Positions 1 through 6,885 of a stretch of DNA of 57,946 bases are shown here, piece after piece. Positions within the stretch are counted from its first letter, which is position 1. Each line of letters opens with the position of its first letter. This stretch comes from an uncultured Negativibacillus sp. Its GTDB lineage: Bacteria; Bacillota; Clostridia; Oscillospirales; Ruminococcaceae. The stretch spans positions 1 through 57,946 of the forward strand of contig NZ_CALXIN010000006.1 in the NCBI RefSeq assembly GCF_944388365.1, in the 5' to 3' direction. The translations under genes were made by a program, and so were the position numbers. Below the pieces are notes generated by a model. The model was not told the origin of the DNA, did not search any database, and saw only the letters and a list, made by a program, of their open reading frames with translations.

Positions 1-42
1 TCTTCAATAAAAGGATTCCTTGATACCTACGCTATAACAACA

Positions 43-78
43 ACGCGGGCAGTTCCTCTCAAGAGGAACCGCCCGCGT
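43..78 (-). terminator. Bidirectional terminator after MATE gene
   Basis: A GC-rich hairpin with arms CGCGGGC+GTTCCTCT (44-59) and AGAGGAAC+GCCCGCG (62-77) ends 18 bases past the stop of the minus-strand MATE gene. T-rich flanks on both sides suggest it can also end a plus-strand gene lying left of the window. Confidence 0.8.
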
Positions 79-95
79 TTTCTTTTATTTTTCAC

Positions 96-1478
96 TTAGG
101 AATACAGCGACTGTCCGTCGGGCATCTGCTCACGTTTGCGCAGGATGCGCCCAATCAGCGACAGGAATATCGCTGTGCTGAACAATCCGCAGAAGATGTC
201 CACGATTGGCTCGGCATAGAACGCTGCCGTCGCACCAAAGTAGGCCGGAATCAGCAATGTCAGCACCAGGAACGCAACCTTACGGAACACCGACAAGGAT
301 ACCGACACCCTGACAATGCCCAGTGCCGTCAATCCATCTACGAACGCATACTGCAGCGCCAGCGGAATAATGCCGAAGGTAAAGACCTTGATGGCCCAGA
401 CCGAAAGCTGAATGTACTGTTCGTTCTGTGTGAACAAGCGAACAAAGACGCTCGACACCGTCTGTGAGATGATGAACATAATCAGGCAGAACAGAAATGC
501 CAGCTTGACAATCTCCTTCTCGCCTTTGCGGATGCGGTCGGTGTTTTTGGCGCCGTAGTTAAAGCTCAAAATCGGCTGGGTACCACTGGTGATGCCACCC
601 AGAGGCAGGGTGACAATCTGCATATAGCTCTGGACAATGGTCGCACAGGCGATGAGCATATCGCCGCTGCCATTTTCACCGTAGCGCTGCAGCACGGTAT
701 TGAGCGCGATAATCAGCACGCTGTCGCCGGCGATGATGATGAACGGGCAGAAGCCGAAGGTCAGCACCCGCAGCATCACCCTGGCAGAATAACCACCCAG
801 CGTGATTCGAACATGGGCACGGTATCCAAACAAAAACCATAGGACAAACGCACAGGAACAAGCCTGCGAAAGAACCGTTGCAACCGCTGCACCGCGGACA
901 CCCATGCCCAGCACAAAAATAAAGATCGGGTCGAGCACAATATTCATCACTGCACCGATGATGGTGGTCAGCATCGCCTCATTGGCAAAGCCCTGACAGG
1001 TGATAAACTGGTTAAGGCCCGCCGTCAGAATGGCAAAGACCGTACCTGTCACATAAAAGGTCAAATAATCGTAGGCATAAGGGAAGGTTTGTTCGCTTGC
1101 TCCGAAGAACATCAGCATCGGCTCTCGAAAGGCAATCGCTGCACCGGTCAGCATCGCTGACAATCCCAGCAGCATGACAAAGCAGTTTGCCAGTATCTTT
1201 TCTGCACCTTCCTGGTTTTCCTCTCCCATACGAATCGCCATCAGCGGCGCACCGCCGATACCTACCAGAAAGGCAAAGGAGGAGATCAGCGTCACGATCG
1301 GTCCGCACACACCGGCACCTGCCAGAGCAACTTCTCCTACCTCAGGGATGTTTCCTATGTACATACGGTCAACAATGCTGTACAGCACATTGACAAACTG
1401 CGCCAGCATCGAGGGGATTGCAAGTCTCCTGACCAGCTGCTTGATATCGTCCTTACCAAGGTCGTTTTGTTTGCGCAA
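96..1478 (-). CDS. MATE family efflux transporter (first copy)
   Basis: This 460-residue protein is a multidrug and toxin extrusion (MATE) transporter, an inner-membrane cation-coupled antiporter with about 12 hydrophobic segments. Early MATE signatures such as QFVNVLYSIVDRMYIGN and the later DPIFIFVLGMGVRGAA are visible. The frame stays open upstream to 1514, but the start is placed at a TTG (1476-1478) because AGGAGG (1486-1491) lies 7 bases before it; the upstream ATG has no ribosome site. It appears monocistronic, with its own promoter and a strong terminator. A paralogue sits at 40805-42175. The substrate cannot be told from sequence; drugs or small cationic metabolites are typical for the family. 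Confidence 0.9.
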   Translation of the reverse strand: MRKQNDLGKDDIKQLVRRLAIPSMLAQFVNVLYSIVDRMYIGNIPEVGEVALAGAGVCGPIVTLISSFAFLVGIGGAPLMAIRMGEENQEGAEKILANCFVMLLGLSAMLTGAAIAFREPMLMFFGASEQTFPYAYDYLTFYVTGTVFAILTAGLNQFITCQGFANEAMLTTIIGAVMNIVLDPIFIFVLGMGVRGAAVATVLSQACSCAFVLWFLFGYRAHVRITLGGYSARVMLRVLTFGFCPFIIIAGDSVLIIALNTVLQRYGENGSGDMLIACATIVQSYMQIVTLPLGGITSGTQPILSFNYGAKNTDRIRKGEKEIVKLAFLFCLIMFIISQTVSSVFVRLFTQNEQYIQLSVWAIKVFTFGIIPLALQYAFVDGLTALGIVRVSVSLSVFRKVAFLVLTLLIPAYFGATAAFYAEPIVDIFCGLFSTAIFLSLIGRILRKREQMPDGQSLYS

Positions 1479-1548
1479 TGTTCTTCCTCCTTTTTCGGGG
1501 CAAAATATTTTCACCGCAGGATATCCTGCCCTTTTTCACACGGGATAT

Positions 1549-1577
1549 AGTTTACTCCTGTCTTATTTTCATGTCAA
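1549..1577 (-). promoter_or_regulatory. SigmaA-type promoter of MATE gene
   Basis: Read on minus, TTGACA (1572-1577) and TAAACT (1549-1554) are separated by 17 bases. The start codon follows about 70 bases downstream. Confidence 0.6.
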
Positions 1578-1695
1578 CGATTTTTTTGCCATAAAAAATG
1601 CTCTGCTTTACTTTCGTTGAAAAATACAAAAGCAGCATTCCTGATGAAGTTTTTCCGTCGACTTTGTCAACATCGGTCGAGTGATCCAAGGATAC

Positions 1696-1730
1696 AAAAA
1701 AGAGGAAAGGACAAACCCTTTCCTCTTTTT
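1696..1730 (-). terminator. Terminator after proC
   Basis: Arms AAAAAGAGGAAAGG (1697-1710) and CCTTTCCTCTTTTT (1717-1730) form a perfect stem with A/T runs at both ends. It lies 16 bases beyond the proC stop and may work in both directions. Confidence 0.8.
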
Positions 1731-1745
1731 ATTGTAATTTTCCTT

Positions 1746-2546
1746 TTATGCCATGTGGCGGGATTTATCTGCACAGGCCCGCATTGCTTCGATGATTGCG
1801 CTGCGGAATCCCTTTTCCTCCAGCACACGGACTGCCTCAATGGTGGTTCCTGCCGGCGAGCAAACAGCGTCTTTGAGCTCGCCCGGGTGTTTGCCGGTTT
1901 CCAGCACCATCTTTGCGGAACCTGCTACCGCCTGTGCTGCAAACTGATAGGCTTTGGCGCGCGGCATTCCATCCATCACGGCAGCATCCGCCATCGCTTC
2001 GATCATCATATATACGTACGCCGGTGCACTGCCCGAAGCGGAAACCACTGCATCCATCATATATTCTTTGATGACCTCCACCATGCCACAGCTTCTCAGC
2101 AGCTTTTTGATCCAGTCCAGCTCTGCCGTGGTGATGTTTTTATTCGGGCAAACTGCGGTCATTCCTTCTCCGATCAATGCCGGTGTATTTGGCATCGCGC
2201 GGACGATCTTCTGTCCTTTTGCAAACAAGCTCGCCAGTTTTTCCAGGGTAAAACCAGGAGCGATGGTCAGCACAATGGTATCTCTGGAGATGATCGGACG
2301 AATTTCCTCGATGACCTCCTGATAAAATTGCGGCTTGACCGACAGCACGATAATTTCACTTTCAGTGGCGACCTTCTTGTTGTCGCTGGTGGTTTCAATT
2401 CCAAACTTCTGTTCTGCATTCTTTCTGGCTGCTTCCATAATCTCCGCCGCCACGATTTCCTCTTTCTTCAGCAGTTTGGAAGAGATGATGCCTCCGATAA
2501 TCGCCCCTGCCATATTACCGCATCCGATAAATCCAATTTTCTTCAT
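1746..2546 (-). CDS. proC: Pyrroline-5-carboxylate reductase
   Basis: ProC performs the last step of proline synthesis, NAD(P)H-dependent reduction of 1-pyrroline-5-carboxylate to L-proline, in the cytoplasm. The 266 residues match the usual family length. The N-terminus carries the Rossmann motif IGFIGCGNMAGAI, the middle has VRAMPNTPALIGEG, and the C-terminal half has the conserved SGSAPAYVYMMIEAM and SPAGTTIEA segments. GGGGGA precedes the ATG. It lies 42 bases downstream of a methyltransferase gene on the same strand, so the two are probably co-transcribed, although no functional link is obvious. Confidence 0.95.
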   Translation of the reverse strand: MKKIGFIGCGNMAGAIIGGIISSKLLKKEEIVAAEIMEAARKNAEQKFGIETTSDNKKVATESEIIVLSVKPQFYQEVIEEIRPIISRDTIVLTIAPGFTLEKLASLFAKGQKIVRAMPNTPALIGEGMTAVCPNKNITTAELDWIKKLLRSCGMVEVIKEYMMDAVVSASGSAPAYVYMMIEAMADAAVMDGMPRAKAYQFAAQAVAGSAKMVLETGKHPGELKDAVCSPAGTTIEAVRVLEEKGFRSAIIEAMRACADKSRHMA

Positions 2547-2588
2547 GATTTTCCCCCATCTGTTCTACAATATTCTCTAGTATTTATT

Positions 2589-3347
2589 TTATGGCTTGAT
2601 TGCCTTTGTCGCATAAAAGGTTGGCACATTCATTTCGTGCAAAAACCCTGTTCCGTTGGTGTCCTGATAGATTCCCTGCAGCAGGAATCCCGCTTCCAGC
2701 TGTCCGCCGATCTGTTCCTCGATCGTGTGGGAAAACTGAAATCCATCGTCGTGCTCGACACAATCTTCATACTGTTCCTGATTCTGCAACGGATCAAACG
2801 GCAGCGCGTAATGAATGGTGGTCTCATCATCGCCGGCAAACAGGTAGTTAAATCCGTTGTCGAAACCGGCAAGCAGGATGCCGCCTTTTTTTAATACGCG
2901 GAAGCACTCCTTCCAAATCGGTCTGACTTCCCTGACATAACAGTTGGACACCGGATGAAAGATCTGGTCGAAGCTCTCATCTGCAAATGGAAGCGGCTTC
3001 GTCATATCTGCCCGCACCGTGGTGATGTGGTACCCTTCCCGTTGTGCCACCAGTTTTTCCTTGTTGAGCTGTTCCTGCGAGTAGTCCAGTACGGTACATT
3101 CTGCTCCCAGTGCTGTAAAGATGGGCATCTGCTGACCTCCGCCGCTGGCAAGTCCCAGAATTTTTGCTCCCTGCATCGGACAAAACCAATCCTTCGGAAC
3201 CGGCTTGGTCGGTGTCAGCAGCACCGACCATTCGCCCTGTTTTGCCTTTTCCCAGGTGGCATGGTCGATCTCCTGTCCCCACTCCCAGCCTTCTTTGACC
3301 CATTGGTCAATCGTTTTGGAATTGTGTTCTGTATAGTTTGACTCCAT
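2589..3347 (-). CDS. Class I SAM-dependent methyltransferase
   Basis: This 252-residue protein is a class I (Rossmann-fold) S-adenosylmethionine methyltransferase. The SAM-binding motif is ILGLASGGGQQMPIFTALGA near residue 65, followed by an acidic position in CTVLDYS and the RADMTKPLPFADESFDQI segment typical of the Methyltransf_11 group. The N-terminal stretch rich in Trp (IDQWVKEGWEWGQEI) is characteristic of a clostridial subfamily of unknown substrate. It is the first gene of a likely two-gene unit with proC. The substrate (small molecule, lipid or protein) cannot be inferred. Confidence 0.85.
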   Translation of the reverse strand: MESNYTEHNSKTIDQWVKEGWEWGQEIDHATWEKAKQGEWSVLLTPTKPVPKDWFCPMQGAKILGLASGGGQQMPIFTALGAECTVLDYSQEQLNKEKLVAQREGYHITTVRADMTKPLPFADESFDQIFHPVSNCYVREVRPIWKECFRVLKKGGILLAGFDNGFNYLFAGDDETTIHYALPFDPLQNQEQYEDCVEHDDGFQFSHTIEEQIGGQLEAGFLLQGIYQDTNGTGFLHEMNVPTFYATKAIKP

Positions 3348-3434
3348 CTATCCGTTCCCCTGTTCATAATTTCATTTTAAAGAAATATTTATGTTATAAA
3401 TTCATTTTTATTGCATACATTCTTTCTGTTTCCT

Positions 3435-3464
3435 ATTATACTATAAATTCTATCTACAGGGCAA
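3435..3464 (-). promoter_or_regulatory. Probable promoter of methyltransferase-proC
   Basis: On minus, TTGCCC (3459-3464) and TATAAT (3435-3440) are spaced by 18 bases. It lies about 90 bases before the methyltransferase start and is the only good -10 box in the gap. Confidence 0.5.
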
Positions 3465-3561
3465 CCGTAAATTTGTGAAATAATAGACAAAAAAGCTGGT
3501 GGAAAACGTTGGATTTGATATTTTCCAATCAGCGATGAGGTGCTAAAGATTTTTGAACAAC

Positions 3562-3597
3562 AAAAAAGCGACTTGTTTTTCAACAAGTCGCTTTTTT
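3562..3597 (-). terminator. Terminator of tRNA-Val/tRNA-Lys operon
   Basis: Arms AAAAAAGCGACTTGT and ACAAGTCGCTTTTTT form a near-perfect stem directly after the tRNA-Lys 3' end, followed on minus by a U run. Confidence 0.85.
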
Positions 3598-3598
3598 C

Positions 3599-3674
3599 TG
3601 GTGACCTATCGGAGACTCGAACTCCGGACACCCTGATTAAAAGTCAGGTGCTCTACCGACTGAGCTAATAAGTC
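3599..3674 (-). tRNA. tRNA-Lys (TTT)
   Basis: Read on minus, a 76-base cloverleaf with acceptor GACTTAT/ATAGGTC, D-arm AGCTCAGTCGGTAGAGC, anticodon stem CTGAC/GTCAG enclosing TTT, T-loop GTTCGAGTC and an encoded CCA. Its 5' base directly abuts the CCA of the upstream tRNA-Val with no spacer. Confidence 0.97.
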
Positions 3675-3750
3675 TGGTGGGAACTACAGGGCTCGAACCT
3701 GTGACCCTCTGCTTGTAAGGCAGATGCTCTCCCAGCTGAGCTAAGCTCCC
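3675..3750 (-). tRNA. tRNA-Val (TAC)
   Basis: A 76-base cloverleaf on minus with acceptor GGGAGCT/AGTTCCC, anticodon TAC in the CTTACAA loop, T-loop GTTCGAGCC and encoded CCA. The gene is identical base for base to the tRNA-Val at 46887-46962. Confidence 0.97.
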
Positions 3751-3781
3751 ATTTTTGTGTCGTACCGTGACAACGTTTTAT

Positions 3782-3810
3782 ATTATACTATGCCTCATTT
3801 TATTTGTCAA
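3782..3810 (-). promoter_or_regulatory. Consensus promoter of tRNA-Val/Lys operon
   Basis: On minus, perfect TTGACA (3805-3810), 17 bases, perfect TATAAT (3782-3787). Five bases after the -10 box comes ACGTTGTCA, which recurs at the same distance behind the promoter of the other tRNA operon (47025-47053). Confidence 0.9.
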
Positions 3811-3849
3811 GCATTTTTTACATATTTTTTCTCTAAATTTTATAAAAAG

Positions 3850-3873
3850 AACGCCGGACAAAAAGTCCGGCGT
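3850..3873 (-). terminator. Terminator after transglutaminase-like gene
   Basis: Arms AACGCCGGAC and GTCCGGCGTT around a short A-rich loop, with T/A runs outside, lie 20 bases beyond the stop codon. Confidence 0.8.
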
Positions 3874-3892
3874 TTCTTATCGGTGATTTTGT

Positions 3893-4879
3893 TTATTTGC
3901 CATAGCTTGTGCTGGAGAGAGTTGGGTAGTTCATCGACGCATCTACGCGGCGGCTGTCGTTCTTAACAGTGCCGGTCATGAAGTAATCGTAGATGAGGTA
4001 GCTCTTGGTGCTGTCTCCTTTGACCTGTGGGTCATCCCAGTCGGTGTCGACCTGATACCATTTGCCGTTGAGTTTCACATAGTTCCATGCATGGGAGCCG
4101 GTATCGCCCACATTGTTGGTTGCCTGACCAACGACGATCAGACAATCAATTCCCTTCTGGTCGCAGGCATACTTAAATGCTTTTGCATAACCGTCGCAAA
4201 CTGCCTGACCTTCTACCAGCGGGCCAACTGCCTGATGCTGGTTGTGGGTTGCATTCTCAGGGTTTGCAGGATACTTGGTATTGCTGATGATGGTATCGTG
4301 AATGTTTTTAATCAGCTCATAGCCGGAACCAGTCATCTTTGCCACAGCATTGTTCATCTTGGTGGTGGTGTTTTTGATTGCAGTGGTATTGATGGTGGAA
4401 GCGGACAGCCCGTCCTTGCTTGCTGTACCATAGCCTGCTGCCGGACGTGGATAGAAGGTGATGGTGCTCAGATCAGCGCTGACAGCGATGTTCTGCATGG
4501 TATCCAGCCAGAACAGCTCTGGATGCTCGTCCAGAATCATCTGGAAAGAAAGTTTGAACGCAGCCTCAATCTGGTCATAGGTATAGCCTTTGACACTGAT
4601 GGTAATTTTGTTTTTGTACGAACGCAGTCCGTTGACAAAGGCGTTGTGCATTGCCAGCGCCAGTTTATCGTTTTTCAGCTGTGTCTGGCAAAAATCATAT
4701 GCTTCATCAGACGAGGTTGTCGTTGTAGTTGTTGTGGTGGTGGTTGTCGAAGATGTTGTTTTGTCCGAGGTTGTGGAGCTCTTTTTGCCACTGAGTGTGA
4801 GCGACGCTGCGGAACCTGCAACTGTCATGCTCAAAACCATTGCCATAGCAAGAGCAGCGGAAAGAATTTTCTTGAACAT
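3893..4879 (-). CDS. Secreted transglutaminase-like protein with poly-Thr linker
   Basis: The 328-residue product starts with a signal peptide (MFKKILSAALAMAMVLSMTVAGSAA). A Thr/Ser-rich linker follows with eleven consecutive Thr, then a C-terminal transglutaminase-like (papain-fold) domain. The triad is visible as Cys in GQAVCDGYAKAF, His in GSHAWNYVKL and Asp in YQVDTDWDDP. Such domains act as cell-wall-associated proteases or cross-linkers, but the role here is unknown. The start is set at 4879, behind AGGAGG, rather than an upstream ATG at 4906. A divergent paralogue is at 39561-40532. The Thr tract uses mixed Thr codons, so it is selected at protein level and is probably a surface spacer, possibly glycosylated. 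Confidence 0.85.
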   Translation of the reverse strand: MFKKILSAALAMAMVLSMTVAGSAASLTLSGKKSSTTSDKTTSSTTTTTTTTTTTSSDEAYDFCQTQLKNDKLALAMHNAFVNGLRSYKNKITISVKGYTYDQIEAAFKLSFQMILDEHPELFWLDTMQNIAVSADLSTITFYPRPAAGYGTASKDGLSASTINTTAIKNTTTKMNNAVAKMTGSGYELIKNIHDTIISNTKYPANPENATHNQHQAVGPLVEGQAVCDGYAKAFKYACDQKGIDCLIVVGQATNNVGDTGSHAWNYVKLNGKWYQVDTDWDDPQVKGDSTKSYLIYDYFMTGTVKNDSRRVDASMNYPTLSSTSYGK

Positions 4880-4950
4880 AAGTTTCCTCCTGAATCGAAT
4901 TTTCATAATGGTTCCATTATCACAAACAATGAAAACCTTGAATTGTCCTT

Positions 4951-4979
4951 ATTATAACGCAGATTTTGGACCTCGTAAA
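4951..4979 (-). promoter_or_regulatory. Promoter of transglutaminase-like gene
   Basis: On minus, TTTACG (4974-4979), 17 bases, TATAAT (4951-4956), giving a leader of about 65 bases before the start codon. Confidence 0.65.
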
Positions 4980-4999
4980 GACAATTTTTGTAAATATTT

Positions 5000-5701
5000 T
5001 TATTTTTGTCTGAGATTTTCCTCATTTTCCTGCATTTCCTTCCAGATGGTCCAGGAATAGTAATAAATGAGAATCGTGGCTAAAATCATACTCAACAGCA
5101 GTACAAGTACACAGACAAAATCCGACAAAAACACTGCTGCAACAGCCCCAATCAATCCGGCTGTAATGTAGGCATATCCAGCAAAGCGCTGTGTATGTGC
5201 CCAGACATTCTCATCCGAAAGCGCATAGCGCGTGCGGAATCCGTGCTTTCTTTTAAGCCTGTATTCCCACGAAACTTTCGGCAGATAATTTCCTGTCACG
5301 ATAATCACAAGGGACATCAGTCCACAAACCACTCTTCCAAAAGAAATATCCAAAATATTGACTTGAGGATGGACTGTCACATACAAAATCATCGGCTGGA
5401 TAATATTGAAGATAACCAATGTCAGCAATCCTCCCGCCCGAAACCCTTTGGGCTGTCTGCCAAAGGACTCCTTGAGCAGCAGACTTCCCACTAAAATAAC
5501 AACCACGGATGGTATCAACAGCTCATACCTGCTTCCGTATCGGTCCGGTGTTCCACCGATGCCCCAGTGCACTGCCACTGTATCCGGCAGGAATGGGAGC
5601 AGAACCAGAACCTCCAGCATCGGAATCAACATTAGAAGCACGACCGCTACTCTCCAAAAACGAATATTTTTGATTGTCCTTTCGTTTGTATTTTTCATCA
5701 T
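5000..5701 (-). CDS. SdpI/YhfL-type integral membrane protein (DUF1648)
   Basis: This 233-residue protein has about six hydrophobic segments. It starts with the DUF1648 signature (LVLLPFLPDTVAVHWGIGG, then PDRYGSR) and continues with the SdpI-like half, including ENVWAHTQRFAGYAYITAGL. In B. subtilis, SdpI gives immunity to the SdpC toxin and works with the repressor SdpR. Here an ArsR-family gene lies directly upstream (gap 35 bases), which reproduces the sdpR-sdpI arrangement. No toxin gene (sdpC) is visible nearby, so a general envelope-stress or bacteriocin-sensing role is as likely as true immunity. ATG ATG at the start leaves the first codon ambiguous by one residue. Confidence 0.85.
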   Translation of the reverse strand: MMKNTNERTIKNIRFWRVAVVLLMLIPMLEVLVLLPFLPDTVAVHWGIGGTPDRYGSRYELLIPSVVVILVGSLLLKESFGRQPKGFRAGGLLTLVIFNIIQPMILYVTVHPQVNILDISFGRVVCGLMSLVIIVTGNYLPKVSWEYRLKRKHGFRTRYALSDENVWAHTQRFAGYAYITAGLIGAVAAVFLSDFVCVLVLLLSMILATILIYYYSWTIWKEMQENEENLRQK

Positions 5702-5736
5702 AATCCCTCTTTTCCAGACAGTGAAAAATCTTTTGA

Positions 5737-6030
5737 TTATGGATTTTCCTTTTCATCATCCTTGTCATCCTGATGGGAAAACTGTGCAATCCACATCATG
5801 ATTTCCTCAAACACGCTGGTATTCAGCTGATAATAAATGTAGTTTTTCTTTTTTTCTTCCACAATCAGTTCCGCTTTTTTCAGTTGAGACAGATGATAGG
5901 AAACGGTCGCTCCTGTCATATCAAAATGTGCTCCAATCTCTCCCGCGGACATTTTTCCTTTTCGTAAAAGCAGCAGAATCTCTCTCCTTACCGGATCGGA
6001 AAGAGCTTTGAACGTTTCTGCCAATCCCAC
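5737..6030 (-). CDS. ArsR/SdpR family transcriptional repressor
   Basis: A 97-residue winged-helix ArsR-type regulator: FKALSDPVRREILLLLRKGKMSAGEIGAHF, then the recognition helix MTGATVSYHLSQLKKAELI and a beta-wing KKKNYIYYQLN. It lacks the Cys pairs of metal-sensing ArsR proteins, consistent with the SdpR branch, which is sequestered by its membrane partner SdpI. The GTG at 6030 is chosen because GGGAG lies 8 bases upstream; a GTG three codons earlier would overlap that site. A perfect palindrome covers its transcription start, pointing to autorepression. Confidence 0.88.
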   Translation of the reverse strand: MGLAETFKALSDPVRREILLLLRKGKMSAGEIGAHFDMTGATVSYHLSQLKKAELIVEEKKKNYIYYQLNTSVFEEIMMWIAQFSHQDDKDDEKENP

Positions 6031-6051
6031 AATCCTCACTCCCTTAAAAAG

Positions 6052-6073
6052 TATTTAGAAAATTTTCTAAATA
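6052..6073. promoter_or_regulatory. Palindromic operator at sdpR promoter
   Basis: A perfect 22-bp palindrome: half-sites TATTTAGA and TCTAAATA with a 6-bp AT spacer. It lies directly after the -10 box and so covers the predicted transcription start. The same half-sites with the same 6-bp spacing recur at 6108-6129. Confidence 0.8.
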
Positions 6074-6074
6074 G

Positions 6075-6103
6075 ATTATAGCATCGCAACATAGAAAAAG
6101 CAA
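6075..6103 (-). promoter_or_regulatory. Promoter of sdpR-sdpI
   Basis: On minus, TTGCTT (6098-6103), 17 bases, TATAAT (6075-6080). The -35 box lies in the foot of the hairpin that ends the preceding gene. Confidence 0.7.
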
Positions 6104-6140
6104 CACCTATTTAGAAAAAAATCTAAATAGGTGTTGCTTT
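6097..6140 (-). terminator. Terminator hairpin containing a second operator copy
   Basis: A perfect 19-bp stem with a 6-base A loop, followed on minus by a U-rich tract. The top 8 bp of the stem are TATTTAGA/TCTAAATA (6108-6129), identical to the operator half-sites at 6052-6073. It ends the cytidylate-kinase-like gene and may also be bound by the repressor as DNA. Confidence 0.8.
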
Positions 6141-6155
6141 CAATCAAAATCTGTA

Positions 6156-6776
6156 TCAGCTCATCTTAATGTCCAGATAGGCTTTGACGATCTGCATACA
6201 TTTTTCCCAGCCCAGTGTAGCACTGTCCAGACACAGATCGTAGTTATCCGCATCCTTCCAGTCGCGGCCGGCAAAGTAACGATAGTAGTCGCCGCGGCGC
6301 TTATCGACCTTGCGGACAAATTTTTCTGCTTCCGCCTGATCCAGGTTGCGGATCTCCATGGTGGTCTTGACGCAGTTTTCAAACGGTGCATGAACATAGA
6401 CCTTCAGCACATTCGGACGATCCTTCAGCACAAAATCTGCACAGCGTCCGATGATGACGCAAGACTCCTTGTCTGCCAGCATCTTGATGATCTTTGCCTG
6501 ATAGTTAAACAGGTTCTGCTCCGAAACAAAGTTTTTGCTTCCTGGCGGAATCAGCTCGTCGGTGTAAACGCTCTTGGAGGGTTTGAAAAAGATGGGACGC
6601 TTGAGCTGTTCGTCCGACTCTGCAAACAGCTGCTCGCTGATTCCGCTGTCATCCGACGCCATGCGCAGAATCTCCATGTCGTAGCATGGGATTCCCAGAT
6701 GGTCAGCCAGCATCTTTCCGATGGTTTTTCCGCCGCTTCCGTATTCTCTGGCGATGGTAATAACGTAATTTTCCAT
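6156..6776 (-). CDS. Cytidylate kinase-like family protein
   Basis: A 206-residue P-loop nucleotide kinase of the Cytidylate_kin2 type. The N-terminus ITIAREYGSGGKTIGKMLADHLGIPCYD is the characteristic modified Walker A region, and later segments IIGRCADFVLKDRPNVLKVYVHA and DKRRGDYYRYFAGRDW are family hallmarks. These proteins are distinct from the essential Cmk, and their substrate is not established. The start at 6776 follows AGGGCGG; an ATG six codons earlier has no ribosome site. It is monocistronic and ends in the hairpin shared with the sdpR promoter. Confidence 0.85.
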   Translation of the reverse strand: MENYVITIAREYGSGGKTIGKMLADHLGIPCYDMEILRMASDDSGISEQLFAESDEQLKRPIFFKPSKSVYTDELIPPGSKNFVSEQNLFNYQAKIIKMLADKESCVIIGRCADFVLKDRPNVLKVYVHAPFENCVKTTMEIRNLDQAEAEKFVRKVDKRRGDYYRYFAGRDWKDADNYDLCLDSATLGWEKCMQIVKAYLDIKMS

Positions 6777-6885
6777 GCAATACCGCCCTTTCATATTATC
6801 ACTCTAAAGTGCTAAATCGCACTTTCCGTTTATTATAAAACGAATCCCTCCGAATTTCAAGTGATATTGCCGATTCTGACAAAAC

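Noticed and set aside
1581-1632. Attenuator hairpin upstream of the first MATE gene
   Set aside because: A bulged stem with a U run exists, but it lies upstream of the good promoter at 1549-1577, so it cannot attenuate that transcript.
1617-2894. Long open frame on plus opposite proC and the methyltransferase
   Set aside because: It is the complement of two well-supported minus-strand genes, has no ribosome site and its translation looks random (Cys/His rich).
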